A stretch of DNA of 50,326 nt, taken from positions 1-50,326 of the forward strand of contig JAQUSF010000010.1 of the NCBI GenBank assembly GCA_028715215.1, given 5' to 3'. This DNA is from Candidatus Zixiibacteriota bacterium (GTDB taxonomy: Bacteria; Zixibacteria; MSB-5A5; GN15; FEB-12). A program made the position numbers and the translations under genes. Positions 17,075-25,888 of this stretch are shown one piece after another. The notes under the pieces are model-generated. The model saw only the letters and a list, made by a program, of their open reading frames with translations, searched no databases and was not told where the DNA came from. Position 1 is the first letter of the stretch, and every line of letters starts with the position of its first letter.

Positions 17075-19771
17075 ATGGGCAACAGCAAAGTAAAAGCCAA
17101 ACCGTCCGGCGGCGCACAGAAACTTAACACCAAATCCGGTGGTGCTTTCAAGGGCGTCAAAATGGAGCCCGGTTTCGGCTATCTGCAGTTTTTGTATAAT
17201 GACGCCAACGATAAGAAACAGCCCTTGCCGCCCGGTCTCCCCGTCAAGATTTATTATCTTAAAAACAATGATGAGAAAATCGCCCACTCCCAGAATCCCC
17301 TGAAGGTTGAAGGTAAAAACGGGAAGTTATCTTTTCAAATCGAAAAGAACCTGCCCGTGACCTTCGAGATTGAGTTCGACGACCAAAACAACGATTTTTA
17401 TTTTAATATCACCAAACACTGCCTGATGACTACCAAGGAAATGGACCAGGCATTAAAAGAGAAGAAACTTGATTTTACCAAAGAGCAGTTATTTCAGCTG
17501 CCGCGGAAGATTGATTTACGCAACGCCTGGTGGGAGATCGTCGGGGCTAATTTTGATATTCACACCCGCAGTTTCAAACCAAAAGAAAAAGAACAGTTTG
17601 AGATAAGAGGGGAAAATAAGGGTGAATATCTGCCGGTTACTTTAAGACCGCAATGGCAGCATCTGGCGTTCCGGTATTTCAGCCCGGAAGACAAGAAAAA
17701 TATCGAGCTGCCGCAGTCGCTCTTATTAATGGCTTATAATGAGAAGAAAAGCGACGTCATCCCGGTGGTGCGTTCGAACCTCTATGATACGGGGAAAAAG
17801 AGGTTTCTGATACCCTATATCGAAATCGATAGTCATATTACCTACCGCGAACCGGACAAGTTTAATATCAAATTCTATACGACTGATCGCTTTGTTGAGT
17901 CCGGGACTAAAATCGTGCCGCTGACGCTGGAAGATTACCTCAAGAAGAGCATCAAGGACCGTCGAAAGTATTTTGACCTGCCGCCAAAGTGGGAAGCGAA
18001 AAACTGGATATTGATATTCGGCTCGCAGTGGAAAAGATTTAAAGACGTGGTTAAAGAGAATACCACTCTGGACAAACCTTTGCAGTTTTACCTCGACCTG
18101 GTTATCCCCACCGATAAGAACCTGAAAAGTACCACCTGGGACGGTACCGACCGGTTCACCGTTTTCGATGAACAGCTGGTTATCCAGAAACCGGAAACGG
18201 ATAAACCTTACTGGTCACAGGGAGTCATTCAAGGGACGATAGACAGTAAATTCATCTTACCCGGTTTTTACCCGCGGGTAATCGCCCATGACGGAAAGTT
18301 TTATGATGTTACATGCAAACGGAGCAAGGACGGTGATGTTATCGGCGCCCGGGCGGCGGTTTTGGACGACGCCGGGGTACATCACGGCGAGGCGCTTCAG
18401 GGTCCCATATATTCCTATGTAGGTAATTTTGATCTGCATTATTTTAATAACTGTCTTGCCCCTGACGGGAACAAGGATGCTTGTTATCTTCTTGTTTACT
18501 GGTCGTGTAAATTCACCAAGGAAAGCAATGTCACCGATAACGATGTCAAGAAATTTCGTAAGCTGGGCATTCCGAATTCGAAAGAACGCTGGGAAAGCAA
18601 AAAATATATCTTTCAACCCAAGGCTGACCCCGGCAATAAGCAAATCACCGTCTACCCGGTGTTCTTTTTTGAAGGCCGCGAGAACAGTACCTACAAATGC
18701 GAGGTGAAAATTCATAATCCCATGCTGCCCAACGGTCAGCCCAACCCCTCGTTTCGTTCCAACATGGGTCTGACACAGGGTAATTTCAGCAAGGAGGTTT
18801 TTGAACCCCAGGATAAATACGGTGTCCATAATGAGAACGGCTTCAAGTATGCTTTTTTCACCATGGCCCACGAACTCGGCCACGCTGTCGGTCTGCATGA
18901 TGAGTATATGGAACCGATTTTCCCCGGGAAGTGGCCGATACTTCCCAAGTTCGACCAGTATTATGAAGGCATGCCGTATCATACCGATGAACATTCCATG
19001 ATGGATTACAACCAGGCCCAGCGTCTCCGCCATTTCTGGTATTTCTGCCGCTGGCTCAATGGAAAGGCAGAGGTTAAGAGTCTTACCGCCAACACCACTT
19101 TCCATGTAGAGGCGACTAAAGGGAAGATTTACAAGTATCATCTCGAGGAAAAGTACAAGAATTTTTATGAGAAAGCTTTCTATAAGGAAAATTATGCCAA
19201 TGCTGACGGCATCAAGTATGACCTCTTTCTTTATAAACTGGGTGATGATGAAACTACCGATGTTCTGGTGTTAAACAAGCCGTGCAACGGTATCCTGGTG
19301 GTCCGCTCCAAACTGCAATGGTTTTTCGAGGATTATTCGTCGGGAGGGGTGGAGGTTGAATGGACGGATGATTTGAAGAAAAACTATATGCTTGATTTTC
19401 ATACCAAGATAGACAAGGCCTTCAATAAGAAGTGTTGCCTGGAATGCTCCGGCGATACCGATTTTAAAAGAGTTTATGTTTATTTTGCGCCCCATTATTA
19501 CTTTGAAGGGATTACCACCTCAGACCATTTTGAGATAACGGTGAAAACCCACCCGGACGCGACCAAAAAATACGCCGCTGATTTCGATACGGCGGGCTTT
19601 TACGAAGATGAGTTCGAAGTGGATATAAAAGAAAGCGCTACCGGCATTATGCGCTATATGCTGGGTATGAAACCGTATAACCAGGCCGCCCTGGCCGCCG
19701 CCGACCTGGCGGAAATAATCAAATGGATTAATGCCAAAAGGTCCAAGACCTTCACGGCGGTAGTGGTATGA
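17075..19771 (+). CDS. Large metzincin-like zinc metallopeptidase, candidate T6SS effector
   Basis: The 898-aa protein has no signal peptide and follows the PAAR-like gene by 35 bases. Its clearest motif is H599-ELGH603-AVG606-LHD609, matching HExxHxxGxxD/H of metzincins, with a Met-turn-like SMMDY (M642/M643) 34 residues later. The position-11 ligand would be D609, as in snapalysin, with H608 next to it. The rest (1-580 and 660-898) is beta-rich and not recognised. In this position a peptidase effector delivered by the T6SS is the best reading. The alternative is a structural spike-associated protein that keeps a peptidase fold. No immunity motif is visible within it. Confidence 0.82.
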   Translation: MGNSKVKAKPSGGAQKLNTKSGGAFKGVKMEPGFGYLQFLYNDANDKKQPLPPGLPVKIYYLKNNDEKIAHSQNPLKVEGKNGKLSFQIEKNLPVTFEIEFDDQNNDFYFNITKHCLMTTKEMDQALKEKKLDFTKEQLFQLPRKIDLRNAWWEIVGANFDIHTRSFKPKEKEQFEIRGENKGEYLPVTLRPQWQHLAFRYFSPEDKKNIELPQSLLLMAYNEKKSDVIPVVRSNLYDTGKKRFLIPYIEIDSHITYREPDKFNIKFYTTDRFVESGTKIVPLTLEDYLKKSIKDRRKYFDLPPKWEAKNWILIFGSQWKRFKDVVKENTTLDKPLQFYLDLVIPTDKNLKSTTWDGTDRFTVFDEQLVIQKPETDKPYWSQGVIQGTIDSKFILPGFYPRVIAHDGKFYDVTCKRSKDGDVIGARAAVLDDAGVHHGEALQGPIYSYVGNFDLHYFNNCLAPDGNKDACYLLVYWSCKFTKESNVTDNDVKKFRKLGIPNSKERWESKKYIFQPKADPGNKQITVYPVFFFEGRENSTYKCEVKIHNPMLPNGQPNPSFRSNMGLTQGNFSKEVFEPQDKYGVHNENGFKYAFFTMAHELGHAVGLHDEYMEPIFPGKWPILPKFDQYYEGMPYHTDEHSMMDYNQAQRLRHFWYFCRWLNGKAEVKSLTANTTFHVEATKGKIYKYHLEEKYKNFYEKAFYKENYANADGIKYDLFLYKLGDDETTDVLVLNKPCNGILVVRSKLQWFFEDYSSGGVEVEWTDDLKKNYMLDFHTKIDKAFNKKCCLECSGDTDFKRVYVYFAPHYYFEGITTSDHFEITVKTHPDATKKYAADFDTAGFYEDEFEVDIKESATGIMRYMLGMKPYNQAALAAADLAEIIKWINAKRSKTFTAVVV

Positions 19772-19780
19772 TGAAGGCTT

Positions 19781-20974
19781 ATGTCAGCGAGAATGATAAT
19801 ATATATGATGGTTGCGTTCCTCTTCTCCTGTGCCGGTGATGAAGCCGACCCGGAAAAAGGGGACGAGAAAAGAATCAGTCGAAAGGCAGAGATAATGATG
19901 GATAAAAGATATATTCAACCGTATGCCAACGCTCAGTTAAACGCCTTCTGTCCGGCGACTCTTCAGGCGGAAGGAGAACTGGCCGGAAAAATAACCTTTA
20001 ATGAAACCGAAATCCCCGGCGGCACACAGTTTTTGTATCTTCTCGATAACCGGCGGGCGGTGGTGGATTTCGGTCTCGCCCTGTTTTGTGTCGATTTGGA
20101 GCGGCAGAAAACCCTTAATTTTTATCGAAAATCCTCGAATGCTTTCATAAGAGCGGCCGAGGGACCATGGTTTTTTTATGTCAGCAGTTTTCGCCTGGTG
20201 CGCGCGGAATTTGACCGCGTGAATGTTAATGACGATGGTTTTTTTGTTCCCGGGCTCGGTGAATTTTCCTTCCTGGCCTGTTTTTCACCAGAGGAAGAAA
20301 CTTTCATCGCCGGAATCCATAACCTCGGGGCTCCGGACCAGCCCGTACCCTCTTTTGAAGTCTATCGTAAAAAATATGACGCCCTCGATTATATCTGGCG
20401 TCTGGAAATACCCGGCGGGGTACTTACGCCGCCGATTGACAGGACAGGTCAGGTTATCCTCGCCGCTTCCAATATCGTTTCGGTGGTGAACAACGAGGGG
20501 AAGAAAAAAAAGATAATCGGGGGTGATTTCGAGGTGCTTTCGGCATCTGTTGGACCGGATGACCAGTTGTATATGGTATTGTTGTTTGAGGATGGCAAAA
20601 AACTGGTGGCTTATGACCTTTTCGGTGAAAAAAAATGGGCGTGTAATATCGACCTGGAGGAGCTCGTGCAGCCGCCAGTGGTGAATGACCTGGCGACGGT
20701 GTACCTGGTGGAAAAGAACGGCCTGACGGCATATGCCGAGGCGAAGAATTTGTGGCATTACCCGCTTCTTTCCGGTCACCCGGCTGTTACCGCTATAAAT
20801 GATGGGATGGTGGTCATTGCCGACGGGTCGCGGCTGGTCTGTCTGGATGAACTGGGCGAGGAAAGGTGGGTGTATGTCGATAAGGAAGGGGATAACTTCG
20901 TCAGTCCCCCCGTCATCGACGACCGGGGGCAGGTACTGGCGGCCTCCGATAAAAAAATCATCATTCTGAAATAG
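19781..20974 (+). CDS. Lipoprotein with beta-propeller repeats, candidate immunity partner
   Basis: The 397-aa product begins with a short hydrophobic segment ending in FLFSC, a lipobox-like site with C17, and continues with a charged linker. The body consists of repeated PQQ/WD-like strands (VAYDLFGEKKWACNI, LVCLDELGEERWVYV, PPVIDDRGQVLAASDKK), suggesting a beta-propeller. It starts nine bases after the metzincin-like gene. Periplasmic lipoproteins commonly protect producers from periplasm-acting T6SS effectors, so this is the natural immunity candidate; an assembly factor cannot be excluded. ATG 19793 is an alternative start that would still keep the lipobox. Confidence 0.75.
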   Translation: MSARMIIYMMVAFLFSCAGDEADPEKGDEKRISRKAEIMMDKRYIQPYANAQLNAFCPATLQAEGELAGKITFNETEIPGGTQFLYLLDNRRAVVDFGLALFCVDLERQKTLNFYRKSSNAFIRAAEGPWFFYVSSFRLVRAEFDRVNVNDDGFFVPGLGEFSFLACFSPEEETFIAGIHNLGAPDQPVPSFEVYRKKYDALDYIWRLEIPGGVLTPPIDRTGQVILAASNIVSVVNNEGKKKKIIGGDFEVLSASVGPDDQLYMVLLFEDGKKLVAYDLFGEKKWACNIDLEELVQPPVVNDLATVYLVEKNGLTAYAEAKNLWHYPLLSGHPAVTAINDGMVVIADGSRLVCLDELGEERWVYVDKEGDNFVSPPVIDDRGQVLAASDKKIIILK

Positions 20975-21023
20975 AGCCGCCGGGCGGCTGAAAAAAATTC
21001 ATGGGCTTAAGAGGTAAATGCAT

Positions 21024-21476
21024 ATGAGGCGTATTCAAATCGGTAATATTTTTCAATTGGACCTGCCGCGAGGCTGGGAGGACCAGACGGTATATTTCTT
21101 TCGCGGGCCGGAGGAAGACAGCCGGGAACATAACCTGATGCTGATAATTGACCGGCATCTGCAACATGAAGATATCTCCGCTTTCGCCCATGATAAAATC
21201 CGCCCGATTATGGACGCCTTGCAGGGAGTGGAGTCCATAAAGGACGAAGAAGTCACTCTGGACGGCGGTAACCAGGCCTATGAGTATGTTTATAAGTGGA
21301 TTCCCTGTGAGGGTTATGTCGCTTTTCAAAAATATGTTTTTGTCTTCAACAACGGCATGGGTTTCACGTTTTCCATCGGTTTTTCCAAGAAATCGTTGAA
21401 GCTGCTGGGCAGCCAGGTCAACGATATCATCGAGTCGCTGTTACCGGGAACGTTTCAACTGCCGGATGAGGAATAA
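21024..21476 (+). CDS. DcrB/DUF1795-type protein, Eag-like T6SS effector chaperone
   Basis: The 150-aa protein has no signal peptide and shows the DcrB/DUF1795 pattern: a short start with F-LDLPRGWEDQTVYFF, the I-I-R central part, the GG--AYEYVYKW hairpin, and a C-terminal helix (LKLLGSQVNDIIESLL). Members near PAAR/VgrG genes (Eag proteins) bind hydrophobic segments of T6SS effectors and load them on the spike. AAGAGGT at 21009-21015 favours ATG 21024 over ATG 21018. The stop overlaps the next start (TAATG), so it is translationally coupled to the adaptor and the toxin-like gene, which has a hydrophobic stretch it could shield. Confidence 0.82.
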   Translation: MRRIQIGNIFQLDLPRGWEDQTVYFFRGPEEDSREHNLMLIIDRHLQHEDISAFAHDKIRPIMDALQGVESIKDEEVTLDGGNQAYEYVYKWIPCEGYVAFQKYVFVFNNGMGFTFSIGFSKKSLKLLGSQVNDIIESLLPGTFQLPDEE

Positions 21477-22351
21477 TGCCGGAATTAAAATATACTAAAA
21501 GTACCGACCAGGAACATGAGATAAAACTCGACTCCCGGCTGATATCGGCCGTATGGCGGGCCGGTGTCGCCGTGGCCGGTCAGAAAGTCGGTCTGGAAGT
21601 TTTGACTTCGTTTGTGGGTAATGGCGCTTCCATTAAGGTCAAAGGTTCCAGTGAAAAAGGCAAAAAACTCGGGAAAATTAACGGTAAAATTAATAATAAT
21701 AAATTCGTCGGTGAACTTACAATCCCGGAAGATATCGAGCTCGATGATGAGGTCTATTTCGAGGTGGAGCTGTCCAAAAACAGCCTTTCGGGAGAATCCC
21801 AACGCATTCCGGTTGTCCCCCCGATTAAGGTGACCAATATGAAATGGAGCGCCAAGGAAGCTCGCCGGGGGGATGTCGTGACTCTGTCCGCCGATATCGA
21901 GGGTGCGCGCGAGGGCACCGAGGTGGCTATTATCGTGTATGAATACGATGCCGACGGCGTGCATGATAAAATCGTCGAATTGACGGCAGCGGTAAAGGGC
22001 AGGAAAATCGAGTTCGACTGGGAATATGAATATTATGAAGACACCGACGAAGTCCCGACTCAGGAAGAAATGGATCGCTATGGTAAATCTTATAACCCCC
22101 CGGAATACTTTTTCATTATCGATTATCACGGGCAGCGCTTCGGGAAAAAGCAGGAGTCGGGTCTCTTACTGTTCAAAGATTATATTGAGATAGAATTGAA
22201 AAACCAGCGGGGAGAACCGGTGCCCGATGAAGAATATATCCTGACCCTGCCGGACGGCACCACCCGCGAGGGCAAGCTGGACAAGGAAGGTCGGGCGCTG
22301 GAAAAGGACGTCCCGCCCGGGAAATGTAATATCGAGTTTAAGAAGCTGTAA
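21476..22351 (+). CDS. T6SS adaptor-like protein (Ig-like plus transthyretin-like domains)
   Basis: The 291-aa protein has no signal peptide. Its C-terminal 170 residues align by eye with the C-terminus of the PAAR-like protein at 15879: KWS-KEAR-GD, I-FDWEYEY, Y-PPEYFF, SGLLLFKDYIEIEL, DEEYIL-LPDG, GKLDKEGRA and VPPGKC-IEF. The first 110 residues are a second Ig-like region. Transthyretin-like modules of this type occur in VgrG and PAAR extensions and mediate cargo binding. It lies between the Eag-like chaperone (overlapping TAATG) and the large toxin-like protein (two bases later), so it probably bridges the effector to the spike. Confidence 0.8.
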   Translation: MPELKYTKSTDQEHEIKLDSRLISAVWRAGVAVAGQKVGLEVLTSFVGNGASIKVKGSSEKGKKLGKINGKINNNKFVGELTIPEDIELDDEVYFEVELSKNSLSGESQRIPVVPPIKVTNMKWSAKEARRGDVVTLSADIEGAREGTEVAIIVYEYDADGVHDKIVELTAAVKGRKIEFDWEYEYYEDTDEVPTQEEMDRYGKSYNPPEYFFIIDYHGQRFGKKQESGLLLFKDYIEIELKNQRGEPVPDEEYILTLPDGTTREGKLDKEGRALEKDVPPGKCNIEFKKL

Positions 22352-22353
22352 AT

Positions 22354-25068
22354 ATGGGCAATGGCGGTAAAGAACAGAAACCTTACCAGGTTGTCAAGCG
22401 GACCCAGAAACGTATGGTCAAAGAGCCCCATCCCGAGGGCCGGTCGGTGGTATTCGTTTGTAACGAGGTTCTCAAGGAGGTCTGGATTCACGCCGACGAG
22501 GTCAAGCTGGTCGGGGTAATTACTTTCGTCACCAAATCCGGCAAGGAAATCCGCCGCCGCCTGGTTTATACCTGGTTCCCGCCGGGGGTATGGAAGGTTA
22601 AATTTCCGGAAAATAAAAAAAACAGCGCCGAGGCTTACGCCCAGGTAGTCGGTTCGGAAAATGTGGATAAAACCCTGGAAAATCGCCTGATGAAAATGAC
22701 CGCCGGGCAGGAGTTTTATCTCTACCAGTTTATCATTAAGGGGAACCTGCCTTATGACCAGATGATAAGTTGCCTGTACTCCACCGCCGCCGGCAGAGAG
22801 ATTGTTTTCCGGGTAACCTATACCTCGTTTATAGACGGTAAAAGTGACGGGAAAATTGCCGAGGCACCGCTTTCTGACGATCACCTTTCAATTCTTAAGA
22901 ACGAATTGGTCGCCCGGATTTACCTGGTTATGCTGGAGCATTTCGCCGGGATAAATATCGACGAACGCATTGCCCTGGGCGGTATCAGCCGCAAGGAGTA
23001 CCAGGATATCATAAGCATAAAATCCAAAGACCCGGACCTTGACGCCCGGACTATCGCCCGCGTGACCACGCAGGCGGCTTATGAATTTTTCAAACTGAAG
23101 ATTGAAACCCAGGAATTCCTCCTGTTGATGCTGGAAGCCATTCTTTATCAACGCAAGCGAAAAAACCCCCTGGCGGTCAATAACCAGCTGGAAATCAATA
23201 TGGGTCTGATGCGGGGCGAGGGCAATAAGCTGGTGGAAGACCTGGGTATCAAGCGGCGGGGTGAAAGCTGTCTTTTATTATATGATAAATTCGGCGAAGC
23301 CATCCCGGCTTATGTCGGTTACATGGACCAGTACTATCGTAACCTGGACCTGGACAAAGTCCCCATGATTAAGATTGAAGTCGGTGACAGCTTCTTTGCG
23401 GATTTCATGAGAGTCCTGGAACAGACATTTGCCTACCCCACCCGTGAAACTTATGTTTTCATGGCCAGCATGGGCGAATTTTACAAATTTATAGTGGATG
23501 AAATTTATCGTCTTTACGGTGGTGAGATTCAGAAAAAAGTTGTCGATATGCTTCCCACCGCCATCGGTTTCTTCGTTGTCCATGCGGTTATCGGGACGAT
23601 GGCTCGCCGGGGCAATCCCTATGCCGCCGCCCTGCTGGTTATTGCCAAGGCAGTCGGCTGGATTATGAATGTGGATATGTCGATCGCCACCCTTGATAAA
23701 ATGGCTACCGCCGGACGGCATTTCGCCCAGATGGAAATGATTCATCGCCGTCAACCCAAGGAAAAAGGTAAACAGAAACTAACCCAGCTGTCGCTCTATC
23801 ACCTTGAAGTCGGCACCCGTTATCTTATCGATGCCATGTCGGACCTTCTGGCCCAGGGAGTTTTTATTCTGGGAGGCAGTCTGGGGAAAAAAGTTGCCGG
23901 TAAAGCCGCCTCCAAGATCAAAGAAATCAAGGACCGTAATAAAGCCAAGCTGGAATTGACGGTCGAGAATGGCCAGGTAACCAAGATACGGGCTATCAAG
24001 GGTACCAATATCATCGAGGTTCAGATTCAAAAGCCTTTGCCGGTGGAACCGCCCGCCCCTTCCGGAACCGGAAAAGGTGGCGGCAAAAGCACCGGGGGAA
24101 AAGCCGGAGCTCCTGCCAAAGGTGGCGGTGCCGAACGAACGACTTCAACCGGAAAGAAACTTAAAGCGGTGGACTCACCGCCCCTGGAAGAAGCGGGACC
24201 GAATATGGGGCGCCGTCAGCGTTCCCAGGCGCCGGTCAAAGGACAGACGGTCAAGATAACCGAGTATAAGTACAAGACTAACGATACCCAAAACCGCCCC
24301 GCATCTTCGGAAGCTGTTTCCGGTCTCCCGGAAACACACATGAAACTGGCCATCGAACTGGCCCGGAAGCAGAATGTGATGGTGATTTTCAGGACCACCA
24401 ATCCCAGGGGCGTCCAGCATATAATGAACGGTCACCCTCCCAAACCAAAAGAGCTCATTGCTCTTAATACTGATAAGATAACCGGTAAAGTGACGGTTCG
24501 AACCAGTAAACAGTGGCGTATCGCCACTAAAAAAGGGTATTATATTCTGCAGAAAGACGGTTTTGCCTATAACCGCGGAGGGCAGCGGCTGGCCGGTGCC
24601 GACGGCAAGCCGGTGAAATATGATATGTCGGTTAAAGATAATTTTGGCGAACTCACGAATCGGCCCGGGCAGGTCATCGACCCGAAAGCCCGCAAGGCAG
24701 TGGTCGGCGATTATGACCTTCAGGATGTCATCCAGCCGGATTCACCCGGACGTAATCTGGCGCCGGTGCCGGATAAGGTCAGCGGCGACGTTCGTAATCC
24801 GATCATAAATAAATTTGCCAATGCCTTCAACGCCCGGTTACAGGCGCAGGGTGATGTCAGCCGTATTGTCCATGGCGCCGACGCTCAGTTTATGCAATAC
24901 CGTCATTTTCGCAAAAACGCTTTTAAAGGCGATGCGATCGGAATACTTCCCGATGGCCGGGTGGTCTATTTTTCCGAAGCAGGCCTGGGTAATTTTTACA
25001 AAGCCATTGGCCGTTCCCGTCTGGATATCGGGCCATCCGCCAGGATAGGTGGTAAAAAGAAAAATTAA
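22354..25068 (+). CDS. Large T6SS effector candidate with CyaA/ExoY/edema factor-like C-terminal domain
   Basis: The 904-aa protein has no signal peptide. A hydrophobic stretch lies near 399-440 (MLPTAIGFFVVHAVIGT and YAAALLVIAKAVGWI), followed by a helical segment and a Gly/Pro/Lys linker at about 565-650. From residue 663 the order of motifs follows class II adenylyl cyclase toxins: ARKQNVMVIFRTTNPRG (R680), GHPPKP (K697), a V-TSKQW-GYYI segment, GDYDL (D786, D788) and IVHG (H840). In CyaA these correspond to the R-NP start, K58, the KSSDW loop, D188/D190 and H298. The second lysine (K65) and the asparagine six residues after the histidine are not preserved, so activity is uncertain. Delivery with the upstream chaperone and adaptor is inferred. 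Confidence 0.8.
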   Translation: MGNGGKEQKPYQVVKRTQKRMVKEPHPEGRSVVFVCNEVLKEVWIHADEVKLVGVITFVTKSGKEIRRRLVYTWFPPGVWKVKFPENKKNSAEAYAQVVGSENVDKTLENRLMKMTAGQEFYLYQFIIKGNLPYDQMISCLYSTAAGREIVFRVTYTSFIDGKSDGKIAEAPLSDDHLSILKNELVARIYLVMLEHFAGINIDERIALGGISRKEYQDIISIKSKDPDLDARTIARVTTQAAYEFFKLKIETQEFLLLMLEAILYQRKRKNPLAVNNQLEINMGLMRGEGNKLVEDLGIKRRGESCLLLYDKFGEAIPAYVGYMDQYYRNLDLDKVPMIKIEVGDSFFADFMRVLEQTFAYPTRETYVFMASMGEFYKFIVDEIYRLYGGEIQKKVVDMLPTAIGFFVVHAVIGTMARRGNPYAAALLVIAKAVGWIMNVDMSIATLDKMATAGRHFAQMEMIHRRQPKEKGKQKLTQLSLYHLEVGTRYLIDAMSDLLAQGVFILGGSLGKKVAGKAASKIKEIKDRNKAKLELTVENGQVTKIRAIKGTNIIEVQIQKPLPVEPPAPSGTGKGGGKSTGGKAGAPAKGGGAERTTSTGKKLKAVDSPPLEEAGPNMGRRQRSQAPVKGQTVKITEYKYKTNDTQNRPASSEAVSGLPETHMKLAIELARKQNVMVIFRTTNPRGVQHIMNGHPPKPKELIALNTDKITGKVTVRTSKQWRIATKKGYYILQKDGFAYNRGGQRLAGADGKPVKYDMSVKDNFGELTNRPGQVIDPKARKAVVGDYDLQDVIQPDSPGRNLAPVPDKVSGDVRNPIINKFANAFNARLQAQGDVSRIVHGADAQFMQYRHFRKNAFKGDAIGILPDGRVVYFSEAGLGNFYKAIGRSRLDIGPSARIGGKKKN

Positions 25069-25071
25069 ATT

Positions 25072-25704
25072 ATGACTGATAAAAAGTCCGGCAAGGTGAC
25101 ATTTTCCATTAAAAGCGGGGAGCTTTCCGCCCTTACTCATATCTCTCCGATTTTGCATATTCGCCTGGGCATTGACCCCGGCCGGGCGGAAAGCCGGGAT
25201 GATAAATTTCGCCTCTTTTCCTCCGACGGTACTTATGATAAGACATTGACGGTGAAAGATGATAAAGTCCCCGGTGATGAGTATGTAGACCTGATATATG
25301 ACAACTTGAAGGTTGCTTTGAAATATACCCTGGAAATAAACCCCGGCGCCCAGGGGAAAAAATACAACCTCTTCGAAGAAATTCCCTACCAGGACCTGGT
25401 TGATTATTACACGATGCTTGAACCGGGCGATACGCTTGGTGAAGAGGAAGAAGAAGAGGAAGAAGAATCCAAGGAAGCGGATTATGACTGGGAGGACGAA
25501 GAGAATGGGGGGTCGGCATTCGGCGGTGATTTCGATGAAAATGACGACAAAATGCTGAAAATTCTGGAAAGCGAAGAACCCGATAAAGGTGACGAAATCA
25601 ACTGGGATACCTTTGACCCCATCAAAGCCGCCCGGGAATTCCAGAAAGAGAGCGATAAGGATGACGATGATGATTACCGCCATATCAAAGCCGACGACTG
25701 GTAA
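25072..25704 (+). CDS. Acidic protein downstream of the cyclase-like effector, candidate immunity or cofactor
   Basis: The 210-aa product has a beta-rich N-terminal half (KVTFSIKSGELSAL, HIRLGIDPG, FRLFSSDG) followed by a strongly acidic second half with a run of about nine Glu residues and a DKDDDDD stretch. It starts four bases after the effector stop and has no signal peptide, so it is cytoplasmic. A small acidic protein behind a toxin-like gene often neutralises it, but no known immunity family is recognised. Alternatively the domain may be another spike-associated module, because its first part looks like the beta modules of neighbouring effector-island proteins. Confidence 0.75.
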   Translation: MTDKKSGKVTFSIKSGELSALTHISPILHIRLGIDPGRAESRDDKFRLFSSDGTYDKTLTVKDDKVPGDEYVDLIYDNLKVALKYTLEINPGAQGKKYNLFEEIPYQDLVDYYTMLEPGDTLGEEEEEEEEESKEADYDWEDEENGGSAFGGDFDENDDKMLKILESEEPDKGDEINWDTFDPIKAAREFQKESDKDDDDDYRHIKADDW

Positions 25705-25791
25705 AAAGAAAGTGGAAACCTGGTTAAGTATGGAAGTGGTGATATATCTATAAAAGACAATAAGCTATGGATTAATTAAACTTGACAATTA

Positions 25792-25821
25792 CAGACAGGA
25801 ATTTTTAAATTAAAATATTAT
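25792..25821 (+). promoter_or_regulatory. Promoter of the T6SS core operon
   Basis: TTGACA (25792-25797) and TATTAT (25816-25821) are separated by 18 bases in an AT-rich gap, about 68 bases before the ClpV N-terminal gene. It is the best sigma70-like match in the window and would separate the effector island from the structural genes. Confidence 0.65.
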
Positions 25822-25888
25822 CCCATGAGGGTAAGTTTCTGTTTAATGGTATTCAAAACCACCAAAACAAGGGTCGTATCAAACAAGA

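Noticed and set aside
20975..20989. Short hairpin between the lipoprotein gene and the Eag-like gene as a terminator
   Set aside because: The stem is only six bases and is followed by A residues, not Ts.
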